Positions 40,973-49,560 of a DNA stretch of 64,000 bases are shown in pieces. The notes beneath the pieces were generated by a model. That model ran no database searches. It had not been told where the DNA came from and saw only the letters and a list, made by a program, of their open reading frames with translations. The position numbers were made by a program, and so were the translations under genes. The DNA is from Proteiniphilum sp. X52 (GTDB lineage: Bacteria > Bacteroidota > Bacteroidia > Bacteroidales > Dysgonomonadaceae), in the NCBI RefSeq assembly GCF_003712195.1, contig NZ_RDSD01000020.1, forward strand, positions 1-64,000. Direction: 5' to 3'. How positions within the stretch are numbered: the first letter of the stretch is position 1; each line of letters begins with the position of its first letter.

Positions 40973-43900
40973 TTAAAAATTAACCTTTACCCCCAGTGAT
41001 ACTGTTCTCATTGCGGGATAATATTGGGGATTACCAACTTCCGGATCGTAATTTCTTTGCTTGGAGTAAATCAGAAATAAATTGTAACCCGAGGCGAAAA
41101 TGTTCACATTTGCCAATCCGGCTTTACTTGTTAGTTCTTTCGGTAAATTATAACCTACAACCACATTTTTCAAGCGGAAATAAGCCATATTGTCATACCA
41201 GTATGTGTTTGCATTGCTGATATAGGACCAGTATTGGTCGGATCGATGAAACGGGCGGGCCTTGTTTGAATTACTGTTTTGCGGAGTCCAATAATCTGTT
41301 GCCATCCATTTGTAAACGTTTTGCCCGATTCCTCTGTTGCCTTCAATCGGGCTTTTGTAATATGTGCCTTGTCCTTGTCCTTGTAAAGAAAGCGTCCAAT
41401 TTTTATAGGTCAGGTCCAGAATCATTCCATAAAAAAGTTGCGGAGCATCGGTTTTGTCCAAGAGAATTCGGTCATCGGCATCTATTTTTCCGTCTTTACT
41501 TACGTCTTCAAAAATAACATCTCCCGGTTTTGCCCCACTCCAATGGGGATAAGCATCTATTTCCGCTTGTGTTTTAAATATGCCTATGGCTTTGTAAACC
41601 AGTTGTGCCCCGTATGGATGTCCTGTTAATCGTTGCCAGGGGACAGCTCTTTCGGGTTCATCCATGAAAACAATTTTATTCTTGTTCCAGCTTACGTTTC
41701 CGGTTAAATCCAAGCTTAGATCGGACGTAATCTTTCTATGGAATCCGGCATCAATTTCAAACCCTCTGTTATCGACAACCGCAATATTCTCCAACGGCAA
41801 GGCCAGACCTGTATATGCGGGAACGGATGCGTCGCGCGCCGCCAAAATATCGGAACGCTTGTTATAGAAAAACTCGGTATTGAGGTGGAACATCTGATTC
41901 AGGAATTGAGAATCGAAGCCGACATTGAATGTCGTTTGTTTTTCCCATGTTATTTTCGGATTGGCAATGACCGATTGGTAGATCTTTGTTACCACATCCT
42001 TATTGCTACCGAAGGTCATGCCGGTAGCCAGGCTGTATTTATGGATATACTGGAAAGGATCTCCCGGATCCATACCCATTTGTCCGTATGATGTCCTTAG
42101 TTTGAAATAGTCAATTACGGAAAGGTTATTTTTCCAGAAATCTTCTTCGGAAGCCCGCCAGGCAAACAAAACCGCAGGAAAATTTCCCCATCTGCTGTTG
42201 GGTGGAAATTTCAAGGACCCGTCTCGACGCAAGATAAACTCGAGCAGGTATTTTTCCCTGAAGTTATAATTTAGCCTTCCAATCCACGATTGCCTTGCAT
42301 AAATACTCATCTGCCCGGAGTTGGTTTTGTCTTTTTCTCCCCCGGCATCAAGCGTCTGGACAAGATCGGAAATAAAGTATTTTCTGTACGCATCAAATCC
42401 GTATATATTTTCTTTTAATTCTTCGAAAGCGCCAAAAATAGAAAAAGCATGATCGCCCAGGTCTTTTTCATAGGTTGCGCTTATGTTGTACATTTTTTTC
42501 AAATACCTGAAATTTGCTTCGGTAAGTTCAGGATTCTCCAATCCCCTTTTTCTCGGTGTCAACTCCATACTGGTAATATATCCCTCGGCATTGCGCACCG
42601 CGGAATCCCAATTGGGGTAATATAGAGTCCAGGGTTTTCTGAAGAGTTTTCTATTTTGATTGTTCACGTCAAAAGTATAGAATCCGTTGAGGGTGAAGCC
42701 TTTTATTTTCTCCGGCTTAAAACTTCCCCTGAATGTTACCTCGTTTTTATAATTGTCTTGCTGATCATAGCCTGCGTCGAAACTTGTGTTTACCACCGGG
42801 TTGACTCCTCCTTCAAAGTCAGGGCCCGGTTCCCCGGTCGGCCAGAAAGAAGGTTGTGTGGGCAATGCCATTGTTGCCCAACCCACCAATTGATAAGTTG
42901 AGGTGGTAGGGTATTTTCTTGTGGTCATGAATCCTCCGTAATAAACCGACGTTTCCAGCCAATCCGTTACAGGAATGTCCAATTTTAATCTGAGGTTATA
43001 TTGCTTGTAATTCGTAGATTCCTGGGCGTACATTGCCTGGTCGTTCCTGAAGCCGAGAGATGTGTAATACCTCATTTTATTGAGTGAACCGCTTAAGGAT
43101 AGATGATGGTTGCTTTCCGTCGTCCATTTTCTCACAAGGTCGCTCATCCAATCGGTTTGCGGGTGTTCCCAGGGATCCTTCCCGTTTTTATATAATTCGA
43201 CATCTTTATCGGAATAAAGTCTTGCAAGGCCTTCATAATCCTGATAATCGCTGATATATTGGGCGTATTCTCCGGCATTGGCAACTTTCGGCAGAACCGT
43301 AGGTGTTTTAAATCCCTGATAAAACCTGTAGCTCATCCAATTGCCTTCCGAGCCGCTTTTGGTCGTCACCAGGATTACCCCATTGGCTGCCTGGGACCCG
43401 TAAATGGCGGCAGAGGCATCTTTCAACAGAGAAATACTTTCAATGTCATTCGGGTCTATTTCGTATAAGCTTCTGTCCGGAATTCCATCGATTACAACCA
43501 GCGGCCCCGTGTTATCGCCGAGAGTTGTCCTGCCGCGTATCCAGATTTTAGCCTCGTTACGCCCCGGTTCTCCCGAAGGTTGCATAACAATTGCCCCCGG
43601 CAAGCGTCCGGATATGGCGTTGGTCACATCGCCGGAATGAACCGCTTGAATCTCTTCTCCGGAAACCGCGGAAACCGCGCCGACAAGATTTTCTTTGCGT
43701 TGAGTGCCGTATCCGATGGCTACAACTTCCTGTAGTGTCTGCACATCCTCCAACAGGGTGATCGTGAATGAATTTTGTCCGGCCGTACCAATGTTCTGCT
43801 CCAAGTACCCGATATAGGAAACACGGATAGTCGCGTTATTTTCCACGCTTAACGAAAATTTCCCGTCCACATCGGTGACGGTTCCGTTGGTTGTTCCCGC

Positions 43901-44386
43901 TTCAATAATGTTGGCCCCGATAATGGGTACGCCGGCGGCATCGACCACGGTTCCGGCAATGGTTTTTTTCTGCTGTTGCCTTGCCTCGGCAACAGCGGTT
44001 ATCTGGCTGTGCATCTCCTTGGGAGAAAGGACGATTTGGGAACCTTTCACCTCATAATTGACATCTTCCGATTTAAAAAGCCGCTCCAATACTGAGGAAA
44101 TGGCTGCATTTCTTACCCGGATGGTTACCTTCCGGTCGACATCGATTAACCGGTTGTTGTACAGGAAATAATAATCGGATTTCTCCTCAATGGTCTGCAA
44201 TACCTTTTCGATGGTTGAATTCCTCATGTCCAGCGAAATTTTGGCGTCCTGAGAATAGATGTGTCCGGCTTGCAGTTGAAAAGCAAGCGCGAACAGGAGT
44301 AAAAGCGTTATTCTCATAGCAATGGGTGTTTTTTTTAACAAAGCATAAAAAAGGCGTGCTTTTTGGTTGATTGATTTATTATTCAT
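40973..44386 (-). CDS. susC: SusC/RagA TonB-dependent transporter with STN domain
   Basis: Outer-membrane glycan importer (1137 residues). A signal peptide and an STN domain (about 48-120, ISLDMRNSTIEKVLQTIEEK) are followed by a carboxypeptidase-regulatory-like domain (KTIAGTVVDAAGVPIIGANI), the TonB box/plug (LQEVVAIGYGTQRKENLVGA; GSQAANGVILVTT) and a 22-strand-type barrel ending in VSLGVKVNF. The STN domain is the part that contacts FecR-type anti-sigma factors, consistent with the fecR and sigma genes upstream: substrate docking would induce the locus. Confidence 0.95.
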   Translation of the reverse strand: MNNKSINQKARLFYALLKKTPIAMRITLLLLFALAFQLQAGHIYSQDAKISLDMRNSTIEKVLQTIEEKSDYYFLYNNRLIDVDRKVTIRVRNAAISSVLERLFKSEDVNYEVKGSQIVLSPKEMHSQITAVAEARQQQKKTIAGTVVDAAGVPIIGANIIEAGTTNGTVTDVDGKFSLSVENNATIRVSYIGYLEQNIGTAGQNSFTITLLEDVQTLQEVVAIGYGTQRKENLVGAVSAVSGEEIQAVHSGDVTNAISGRLPGAIVMQPSGEPGRNEAKIWIRGRTTLGDNTGPLVVIDGIPDRSLYEIDPNDIESISLLKDASAAIYGSQAANGVILVTTKSGSEGNWMSYRFYQGFKTPTVLPKVANAGEYAQYISDYQDYEGLARLYSDKDVELYKNGKDPWEHPQTDWMSDLVRKWTTESNHHLSLSGSLNKMRYYTSLGFRNDQAMYAQESTNYKQYNLRLKLDIPVTDWLETSVYYGGFMTTRKYPTTSTYQLVGWATMALPTQPSFWPTGEPGPDFEGGVNPVVNTSFDAGYDQQDNYKNEVTFRGSFKPEKIKGFTLNGFYTFDVNNQNRKLFRKPWTLYYPNWDSAVRNAEGYITSMELTPRKRGLENPELTEANFRYLKKMYNISATYEKDLGDHAFSIFGAFEELKENIYGFDAYRKYFISDLVQTLDAGGEKDKTNSGQMSIYARQSWIGRLNYNFREKYLLEFILRRDGSLKFPPNSRWGNFPAVLFAWRASEEDFWKNNLSVIDYFKLRTSYGQMGMDPGDPFQYIHKYSLATGMTFGSNKDVVTKIYQSVIANPKITWEKQTTFNVGFDSQFLNQMFHLNTEFFYNKRSDILAARDASVPAYTGLALPLENIAVVDNRGFEIDAGFHRKITSDLSLDLTGNVSWNKNKIVFMDEPERAVPWQRLTGHPYGAQLVYKAIGIFKTQAEIDAYPHWSGAKPGDVIFEDVSKDGKIDADDRILLDKTDAPQLFYGMILDLTYKNWTLSLQGQGQGTYYKSPIEGNRGIGQNVYKWMATDYWTPQNSNSNKARPFHRSDQYWSYISNANTYWYDNMAYFRLKNVVVGYNLPKELTSKAGLANVNIFASGYNLFLIYSKQRNYDPEVGNPQYYPAMRTVSLGVKVNF

Positions 44387-44573
44387 ACTTTTACATTGTT
44401 ATTAAATTCATTTATGGGTTAGTAACCGGTTGCCGGGCGGTGAGGTGAGATTTTCCGCGACGGCAATGCAAGTCATGGGCGGGGGAGGCTGTCAAGCTCT
44501 CCCGTTTTTGTGTTTCAATCGGCATTTATCTTATCATAGGCGCTCCTCCTTATTTTTCTGAAAACAGTGCGGT
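44387..44573 (-). other. fecR-susC intergenic region with hairpin
   Basis: A 187-bp gap where the ECF-dependent susC promoter should lie; no TAnnTTTG box was seen, as expected for a non-housekeeping promoter. It contains an 8-bp hairpin (CGGGGGAG/CTCTCCCG, 44480-44504) with T5 on the plus-strand side, and a partial match to the palindromic family (TTTTCCGCGACGGCAATGC at about 44452). Confidence 0.45.
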
Positions 44574-45479
44574 TTAACGTGATTTTATGATGACTTCCTT
44601 GCGGGTGAATGTTTCATTGTTCAATTGCCTTTGTTTGGAAATGGAATAGGTGATGGGTGCCGACCGCTTCAACAGGTCGAGGATATCTTCGAGCGTTTCG
44701 TCGGTAAACGTGGCCGTGTATTCGTATTCCTTAAGCTTGTCGCCCTCCAGGCGTATATCCACCCCGAATTTGCGGGAAAGCCTGGTGACAATCTTGTCGA
44801 GTTTTTCCCGGCGGAACACCATCTTTCCGTCTTTCCAGGCTGTTTCCACATAGGGATCCGCCGTCACCACATGAATATGGCCGGTTTCCAGCCGGAGGAC
44901 CGCCTTTTCGTTCACCGCCAATGCTTCCGTGGCTTTTGAGCCGGTTTGAGAAGAGACCTCTACCTGTCCGCGTGCCAAAGTAACCTCGTGGCTCGTCTCA
45001 CTTTCGTACGCATTCACGTTAAATTCCGTCCCACAAGCGCTGACGGTCATTTTCCGGGTTTCCACATTGAAACGGTGTTTCTTGTCGGAAACCACCTTGA
45101 AATAAGCTTCTCCGGAGAGTCGCACCGCGCGTTCCTTTTCCGTGAAACGTCGCGGGTAGGTAAGCGAGCTCAGGGCGTTCAGCCACACCTCACTCCCGTC
45201 CGGCAGCACGGCTTTTGTCACCATTCCCGGCGCGGAGGTGATGGTGATCATCTCCTGCGGCTCGCTTTTTTTCAGCATCGGCCCTACCACATATTGATGC
45301 AGTAAAAAGGCAGGGAGCAGGATGGCCGCGGCTGTCCGCGCAGTGTTCCACGCCTTTACCCGGAAAAGGTCGAAAGCGATCTTCCGGGATAGCCTCGACC
45401 AGGCTTTCGCGGTGTCAATTTCCTTTTGTCTCACGAGATTTTCGGATAAGTCGCATATCTCCTTGTTGAAATCGGCCAT
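44574..45479 (-). CDS. fecR: FecR-family anti-sigma factor
   Basis: Inner-membrane sigma regulator (301 residues). The cytoplasmic N-terminal part (1-45) binds the sigma factor. A single membrane helix lies near 47-62 (AAAILLPAFLLHQYVV). The periplasmic FecR domain (about 85-190) has VLPDGSEVWLNALSSLTYP and VRLSGEAYFKVV, and a C-terminal DUF4974-like STN-fold domain (about 215-280, EKLDKIVTRLSRKFGVDIRL) contacts the transporter. Normally it lies directly after its ECF sigma gene; here two unrelated genes intervene. The three 33-bp-spaced repeats lie just upstream of it. Confidence 0.92.
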   Translation of the reverse strand: MADFNKEICDLSENLVRQKEIDTAKAWSRLSRKIAFDLFRVKAWNTARTAAAILLPAFLLHQYVVGPMLKKSEPQEMITITSAPGMVTKAVLPDGSEVWLNALSSLTYPRRFTEKERAVRLSGEAYFKVVSDKKHRFNVETRKMTVSACGTEFNVNAYESETSHEVTLARGQVEVSSQTGSKATEALAVNEKAVLRLETGHIHVVTADPYVETAWKDGKMVFRREKLDKIVTRLSRKFGVDIRLEGDKLKEYEYTATFTDETLEDILDLLKRSAPITYSISKQRQLNNETFTRKEVIIKSR

Positions 45480-45553
45480 TTTTACCCTTTTTATATTTAC
45501 TTGACGTATGAGAGGGAAAAACCCCTATGTTAAAATGGAGTTTTTAAATAAAC

Positions 45554-45630
45554 ACCCATGCAATGAGACAGAAAATAGAAAAAAATACCCATGCAATGAG
45601 ATGTTTTTTTAAAGAAATTACCCATGCAAT
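45554..45630. repeat. Three direct repeats at exact 33-bp spacing (operator-like array)
   Basis: ACCCATGCAATGAGA occurs at 45554-45568 and 45587-45601, and its first 11 bases again at 45620-45630: three copies with start-to-start spacing of exactly 33 bp, roughly three helical turns. The array lies between divergent genes (fecR on the left, a small plus-strand gene on the right), and the third copy overlaps the -33 zone of the plus-strand promoter. This looks like a cooperative regulator site; no known regulator motif was recognised. Confidence 0.75.
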
Positions 45631-45643
45631 TAAACAAATTGCC

Positions 45644-45651
45644 TATATTTG
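45644..45651 (+). promoter_or_regulatory. -7 box of the small divergent gene
   Basis: TATATTTG matches TAnnTTTG and sits 13 bp after the third 33-bp-spaced repeat. The start point would be near 45658, ahead of a 12-codon ATG frame (45657-45695) and the ATG at 45722. Confidence 0.5.
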
Positions 45652-45721
45652 CAGCTATGATAAAAGAGTTGAATATGGTTTCACTGTTTCGTTAACTTTT
45701 ACGAAGAACTACCCGAAATAT

Positions 45722-45958
45722 ATGTTATTGCTGCCGGCACAACTGTCCGATATCCATGCGCTCATCGGCAGATTTGTCGGTTCGGCATCCATTCACCAGT
45801 TTATGGGCGAAACCGATCATGATGTTGCTGTCCGGGTTTGGTCGGGACAATACAGCGTGGACAAGGTGGCAACGCTGGCCAAAAAAGATTTTCGGTTGAT
45901 AAATTTACCCTTTTACATGATTTCCGGGTTACCCGAAATAATCGGCCGCTTGACATGA
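45722..45958 (+). CDS. Small hypothetical protein
   Basis: The family was not recognised. The frame is open from 45563 (inside the first repeat), but the promoter at 45644-45651 implies a start at or after 45722, giving 78 residues (MLLLPAQLSDIHALIGRFVG...). It has a His/Asp-containing middle (MGETDHDVAVRVW) and a Leu/Pro-rich C-terminus; no signal peptide or membrane helix is convincing. It converges with the next gene, 39 bp away. It could be a short regulator controlled by the repeat array or a fragment of a larger gene. Confidence 0.45.
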   Translation: MLLLPAQLSDIHALIGRFVGSASIHQFMGETDHDVAVRVWSGQYSVDKVATLAKKDFRLINLPFYMISGLPEIIGRLT

Positions 45959-45997
45959 AACAATTCCAAATCGATGATCCATTTTTGTTCCGGGGTG

Positions 45998-47404
45998 TCA
46001 AGTTTCTAACAAGAACAGCCTTAACACGGAAATTCTCATGGCGTACAGTATGGAAAGGAACATGCCTGCCTGGTCGTGTTCCCTGTGGAGTTCGGGATCA
46101 TGGAAAAGGGACAGGGCTTCGATACCGGCCAGATCGCGGGTCGAAGCGAAGTAGTGAAGCCTCCCCACCTGCCAACTCACATATTCATGCGGGGTGATCT
46201 CCGTCCTTTCACCGAACACCGATCGGAATGAAAGTTCCGTTTTCTTCAACTTTTTATCTTGGATCTTTATCGCTTTCTCTTCCAGCTTTAAAAGGGCATG
46301 ATCGGGGTATCGCTCAAGCGCCCCCGCGATTTTGGCTTTTTTCCCCGAAGGATCATCGAGGCTTTGTATTTCGAGGAACTCGAAGTAAGGGAGCCGTTCC
46401 CCCCACCGTTCGCATATATATTCCCGCAACTTGTCCCCGTCATCCTCCTTGGTCAGATACGACAAGTCCTCATACGTGACCTCATCCTCATTTTTCAAAC
46501 CGAGCATTTGCCCGTAAGCGGCATTGGTGATGGTGTAACCCTGCGATTCTTTTCCCCACTTTCCGACCATCCTGTCCACTTCCTTGAAGTCGGTGAGATC
46601 GCCGTACAACAGATCCGTGAGCGCTTCAATCCTTTGGAACCTTTCCCACTCTTGCGTATCCTCTTCGTCGTGGTCACCGGCAAACGACGCGTCTTCCGGA
46701 CCCGCATTTTCCAAGTATCGGGTTAACTCCAGGAAAATCGCCGCATTTTCCTGGTAGCTGTTCCCGGCATATTCATCAAAAAAATCCTCCTCGTCATCCT
46801 CTTCATCGCCATAAGGGGTATCAAAGGGATTGCCCGCCCCTAACACATAATCATAATTCCCGGTTCCAAGCCTCTTTTCCAGTCTGTTTATGATCATTGC
46901 GGCCATGGTGTCGTCCTCCAGAGGGCCCTGCACGAACAGGGGTTTCCCGTTTTCATCGCCGCAACGGATATCGATCAAAGGTATCTCGTCGCTGTCCTCC
47001 TCGAGCATGTATTGTGTGATGGAGAGAAAGTCCTTGTGCGGTTCGAAACCGATATCCCCGGCATATTCCCATCCGGCATGAACGATGTTGTGGGCCAGAT
47101 TGTATTCGCATTCAATCAACCCAAGGTGGGTTGCCAATTTGTTCTTATACTCGTCGAATTCATATTCCGGCAGATTGAATTGGTACAAGGTGTCCTTTAT
47201 CCCGAGGCATTTCAGATCGACAAGATAGGCGCAATAAGTGACATTTCCGTTCACATGTTTACGGGCTATGGTAACGTGTGCGAGGCCCTCCTCATCCCAT
47301 CCGTCATTGACAAAACACTTGAATATGGGAAGATTCCGGGCCCTCTGGCGGATATAGTTTTCGGGGGAAAGGATCTGCGGAGACGGCTTCTTTTTCTTTT
47401 TCAT
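45998..47404 (-). CDS. Conserved-looking hypothetical protein (468 aa)
   Basis: Not assigned to a named family. It opens with a Lys-rich MKKKKKPSP, followed by a segment (about 20-140) with RNLPIFKCFVNDGWDEEGLA, VTIARKHVNGNVTYCAYLVD and LKCLGIKDTLYQFN, then an acidic hinge (GDEEDDEEDFFDEY, near 200) and a helical C-terminal half with possible repeat character (ALERYPDHALLKLEEKAIKI). It has no signal peptide, so is probably cytoplasmic. Its own -7 box (TACCTTTG, 47449-47456) shows it is not part of the sigma/FecR unit it interrupts. Confidence 0.7.
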   Translation of the reverse strand: MKKKKKPSPQILSPENYIRQRARNLPIFKCFVNDGWDEEGLAHVTIARKHVNGNVTYCAYLVDLKCLGIKDTLYQFNLPEYEFDEYKNKLATHLGLIECEYNLAHNIVHAGWEYAGDIGFEPHKDFLSITQYMLEEDSDEIPLIDIRCGDENGKPLFVQGPLEDDTMAAMIINRLEKRLGTGNYDYVLGAGNPFDTPYGDEEDDEEDFFDEYAGNSYQENAAIFLELTRYLENAGPEDASFAGDHDEEDTQEWERFQRIEALTDLLYGDLTDFKEVDRMVGKWGKESQGYTITNAAYGQMLGLKNEDEVTYEDLSYLTKEDDGDKLREYICERWGERLPYFEFLEIQSLDDPSGKKAKIAGALERYPDHALLKLEEKAIKIQDKKLKKTELSFRSVFGERTEITPHEYVSWQVGRLHYFASTRDLAGIEALSLFHDPELHREHDQAGMFLSILYAMRISVLRLFLLET

Positions 47405-47448
47405 AACGGATGATCACATTGGGATGAATAACGGTGACTTTCTCGACA

Positions 47449-47456
47449 CAAAGGTA
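47449..47456 (-). promoter_or_regulatory. -7 box of the 468-aa gene
   Basis: TACCTTTG on the minus strand, 45 nt upstream of the ATG, lies between the sigma gene and this gene and implies separate transcription. Confidence 0.5.
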
Positions 47457-47523
47457 AAATAAATATTTTAAGAGATGGATATTTTTCCCCGCAAAACCCG
47501 GGTTATTCTGTTTTTGCACCGGA

Positions 47524-48117
47524 TCAAATGTAAGCCATTCCATATATGAGCGGCAGCAAGGGGAGGTAATCGCCCAACTCATCCCTCAGGGCGCTTAATG
47601 CCTTGCTGATATAAGCTTCTACCGTTTTGGGAGAGACGGACATCTCCTCCGCGATCTGGCGATAAGTCATCTTTTCGAACCGGCTCAGTTCGAACACCCT
47701 CCGGACATTTTCCGGCAACCGGCCCAAGGCGCGGTGGAGCATCTCCTCCAGTTCGTTGATGGTATAAATCGTCTCCGGCGTATCGGGGGCGCCGGCGATA
47801 GCCGAAGCGGATTGCCATTCGGCATCTCCTTTCCGGACGGACTGTTTCCGGAGATAGTCCGTGCAATGGTTCTTCACGCTGGTGATCAGGAGGTTCCGGA
47901 AGGAAGAGGTGATTTCGATCTTTTTCCGGTTTTTCCATAGCCGATAGAAAGTGTCCTGCACGATATCCTCGCACGTCGCGGGGGAAAGGATATACCGCAT
48001 GGCAAACACGCACAGGGCCGGGTAAAACTCGATAAAAAGTTCTTTGAAGGCCTGCTCGTCGTCCTGAAAGGCAGCTTTTCGGAACAGGTTTTCATACCTT
48101 GCGTCTTTTCCGTTCAT
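47524..48117 (-). CDS. ECF (RpoE-like) sigma factor of PUL 1
   Basis: Extracytoplasmic-function sigma factor (197 residues) of the Bacteroidetes PUL type. Region 2 shows in AFKELFIEFYPALCVFAMRY and CEDIVQDTFYRLWKNRKKI; region 4 in LPENVRRVFELSRFEKMTYR and the helix-turn-helix IAEEMSVSPKTVEAYISKAL. It should drive susC/susD when released by FecR (44574-45479). A gap of about 2 kb with two foreign-looking genes separates it from fecR, which is atypical. A SusD 5' remnant lies directly upstream. Confidence 0.93.
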   Translation of the reverse strand: MNGKDARYENLFRKAAFQDDEQAFKELFIEFYPALCVFAMRYILSPATCEDIVQDTFYRLWKNRKKIEITSSFRNLLITSVKNHCTDYLRKQSVRKGDAEWQSASAIAGAPDTPETIYTINELEEMLHRALGRLPENVRRVFELSRFEKMTYRQIAEEMSVSPKTVEAYISKALSALRDELGDYLPLLPLIYGMAYI

Positions 48118-48141
48118 TCCTCGTCTCCTCTCTCTGTATAC

Positions 48142-48371
48142 TCACTTCACCCCGCCCAGGTCTCCCTTGTATCGGGAGTAAGCTTCCCTGTCTCCGCCCA
48201 TCCAATCGTAACATTGTATAGGAATGCTTCTGCGACATCTATATTCTGAAAGAGCGACCCTTCATGGAATGAGTCTGCGGGATTTTGATCCAATGTGTTA
48301 TCACAAGAGGAAAGAAGGAAGGAGAGTAGAAATGCAATTAAGCAGTATTGAATGTTTTTATATTTCTTCAT
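48142..48371 (-). pseudogene. SusD 5' remnant, frameshifted
   Basis: MKKYKNIQYCLIAFLLSFLL with lipobox SSC and LDQNPADSF closely matches the first 60 residues of the SusD at 39020-40942. After AEAFLY the frame is lost by one base: in another frame the sequence continues QCYDWMGGDREAY and reaches a stop at 48142. The rest of the gene is absent. It is evidence of a duplicated, mostly deleted susD just upstream of the sigma factor. Confidence 0.85.
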
Positions 48372-48407
48372 ATGGCTAATATTTTTATTTTCAATAGAGT
48401 TAGCTAA

Positions 48408-48548
48408 TTGAGTCGCCTCCGCACCTCGATTAGCAATTCCTCGATACCGCATAGTCCAAACAAGTTTGTCCTTTTCTCATTTAGCTTAACGGAAATATTC
48501 ATTCCCCTGCTAATGATTATTTTGAACAGGTCGGTATCATATAAAATG
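48408..48548. repeat. Long intergenic palindromic element, copy B
   Basis: A 141-bp element matching copy A (35786-35933) in block order and orientation, except that its 18-bp core GTCCAAACAAGTTTGTCC (48454-48471) is exactly reverse-complemented. It lies just upstream of the SusD remnant, as copy A lies upstream of the GH2 gene. A minus-strand -7 box (TACTTTTG, 48565-48572) sits at its outer side. The stretch 48573-48846 beyond holds no intact gene. Confidence 0.8.
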
Positions 48549-48846
48549 ATTGTTTAATTATTCACAAAAGTAGTTTTTTGTCATCAAAATCAGAAATAAT
48601 TGTTAAAGTGTTCTTCAAAAATTCCTGAATTTTGAATAGATAGAAAAAGATTAAATCCCTAAAATCTTGTTCGCTATGAATGAATCCGGCAGGGAGCGCG
48701 CCATGCTGTATCCTTCCCCGATTGGTGCGGTTTCTCTTTGCCTTTCAGGAAGTCCGCATTGGGGATTTAGCCGGTAAAGATACACACGCCATCGGCGCTG
48801 AAACGGATCGTTTCCCCCCGGAGGCTTGTTTTTTGATTATTCTGTT

Positions 48847-49026
48847 TCAATGCCCGAATCCTGCCCACCATTTTGCGGGTATAAGGCGCTGGCGCCTTGG
48901 ATATGCGATTTTCTTCTGCGGGCTTGGCTTTTCTTTTGTCGATTTGTGTGATACCGCAATCCGTATCTTGTGCTTTGCATCTTTAACCACTTTTGCCGGC
49001 ACAATTATAAGTTTCAAAGTTACCAT
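48847..49026 (-). pseudogene. Tyrosine-recombinase (integrase) N-terminal fragment
   Basis: A 59-codon frame beginning MVTLKLIIVPAKVVKDAKHK and IRIAVSHKS strongly resembles the arm-type DNA-binding N-terminus of Bacteroidetes phage/ICE integrases. It then runs into a Lys/Arg-rich stretch and stops; no catalytic domain (R-H-R-Y) follows in any frame nearby. It lies 123 bp from the 3' end of tRNA-Val, the classical position for an element integrated at a tRNA gene. It is a dead remnant. Confidence 0.65.
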
Positions 49027-49149
49027 ATTTTAAAAGGTAAGTTTTAGATGAGTTTTTGTGTCTAAAATTGGACATAAACGATAGTAATAATACGACGAAA
49101 GGAGTCCGCGCCGAAGCGAAAACTCCTTAATACCTTGATATTTATACCG

Positions 49150-49224
49150 TGAACTGTGCCGGGTTCGAACCGGCGACCTCTGCCCTGTCAAGGCAGCGCT
49201 CTAAACCAGCTGAGCTAACAGTTC
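49150..49224 (-). tRNA. tRNA-Val (GAC anticodon)
   Basis: Minus-strand cloverleaf: acceptor GAACTGT/ACAGTTC with discriminator A, D-arm GCTC/GAGC, anticodon stem CTGCC/GGCAG with loop TTGACAG (anticodon GAC, valine), and T-arm GCCGG-TTCGAAC-CCGGC with a canonical loop. CCA is not encoded. An integrase fragment lies beyond its 3' end. Confidence 0.93.
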
Positions 49225-49560
49225 GGACCGCAAAAATATAAAAAAATATGATACCTTCATTATAATTCCAAGAGAAAAGATAAGAAAAATTATGGATATG
49301 TTAAGACGATTAATTGGGTATATAATTTCACCGTAAATTGAATAATAGCTGATAAACCGATTTATTTTCGTATCTTTGCACCCATTAGCAATTAAGTTCA
49401 TATTGGATCTTTCTTCATCAATGTTTTGCTCCGCTGTTTATCGCGGGTCTTCCCATCGTCGAAATCGACATCAAAATCAACTTATTTGTTTAAGTTATCA
49501 ATCAGTTGCAAGAATGTGCCCATACAATTTAACGTGGTACATCTTGTTTAATATTAAAAC
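49225..49560 (+). promoter_or_regulatory. Promoter and long leader of the helicase/cold-shock operon
   Basis: A perfect -7 box TATCTTTG at 49371-49378 implies a start near 49385 and an untranslated leader of about 175 nt before the helicase ATG at 49561. Long structured leaders are typical of cold-shock mRNAs. No obvious single hairpin dominates and no riboswitch class was recognised. The part before the promoter is AT-rich and empty. Confidence 0.5.

Noticed and set aside
45801-46001. 66-codon minus-strand ORF opposite the small 78-aa gene
   Set aside because: It overlaps the convergent plus-strand ORF, is Arg/Pro-rich shadow-like, and has no promoter.
48680-49033. 117-codon plus-strand ORF near tRNA-Val
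   Set aside because: Its opposite strand encodes the recognisable integrase N-terminus, and the plus-strand product has no family features.
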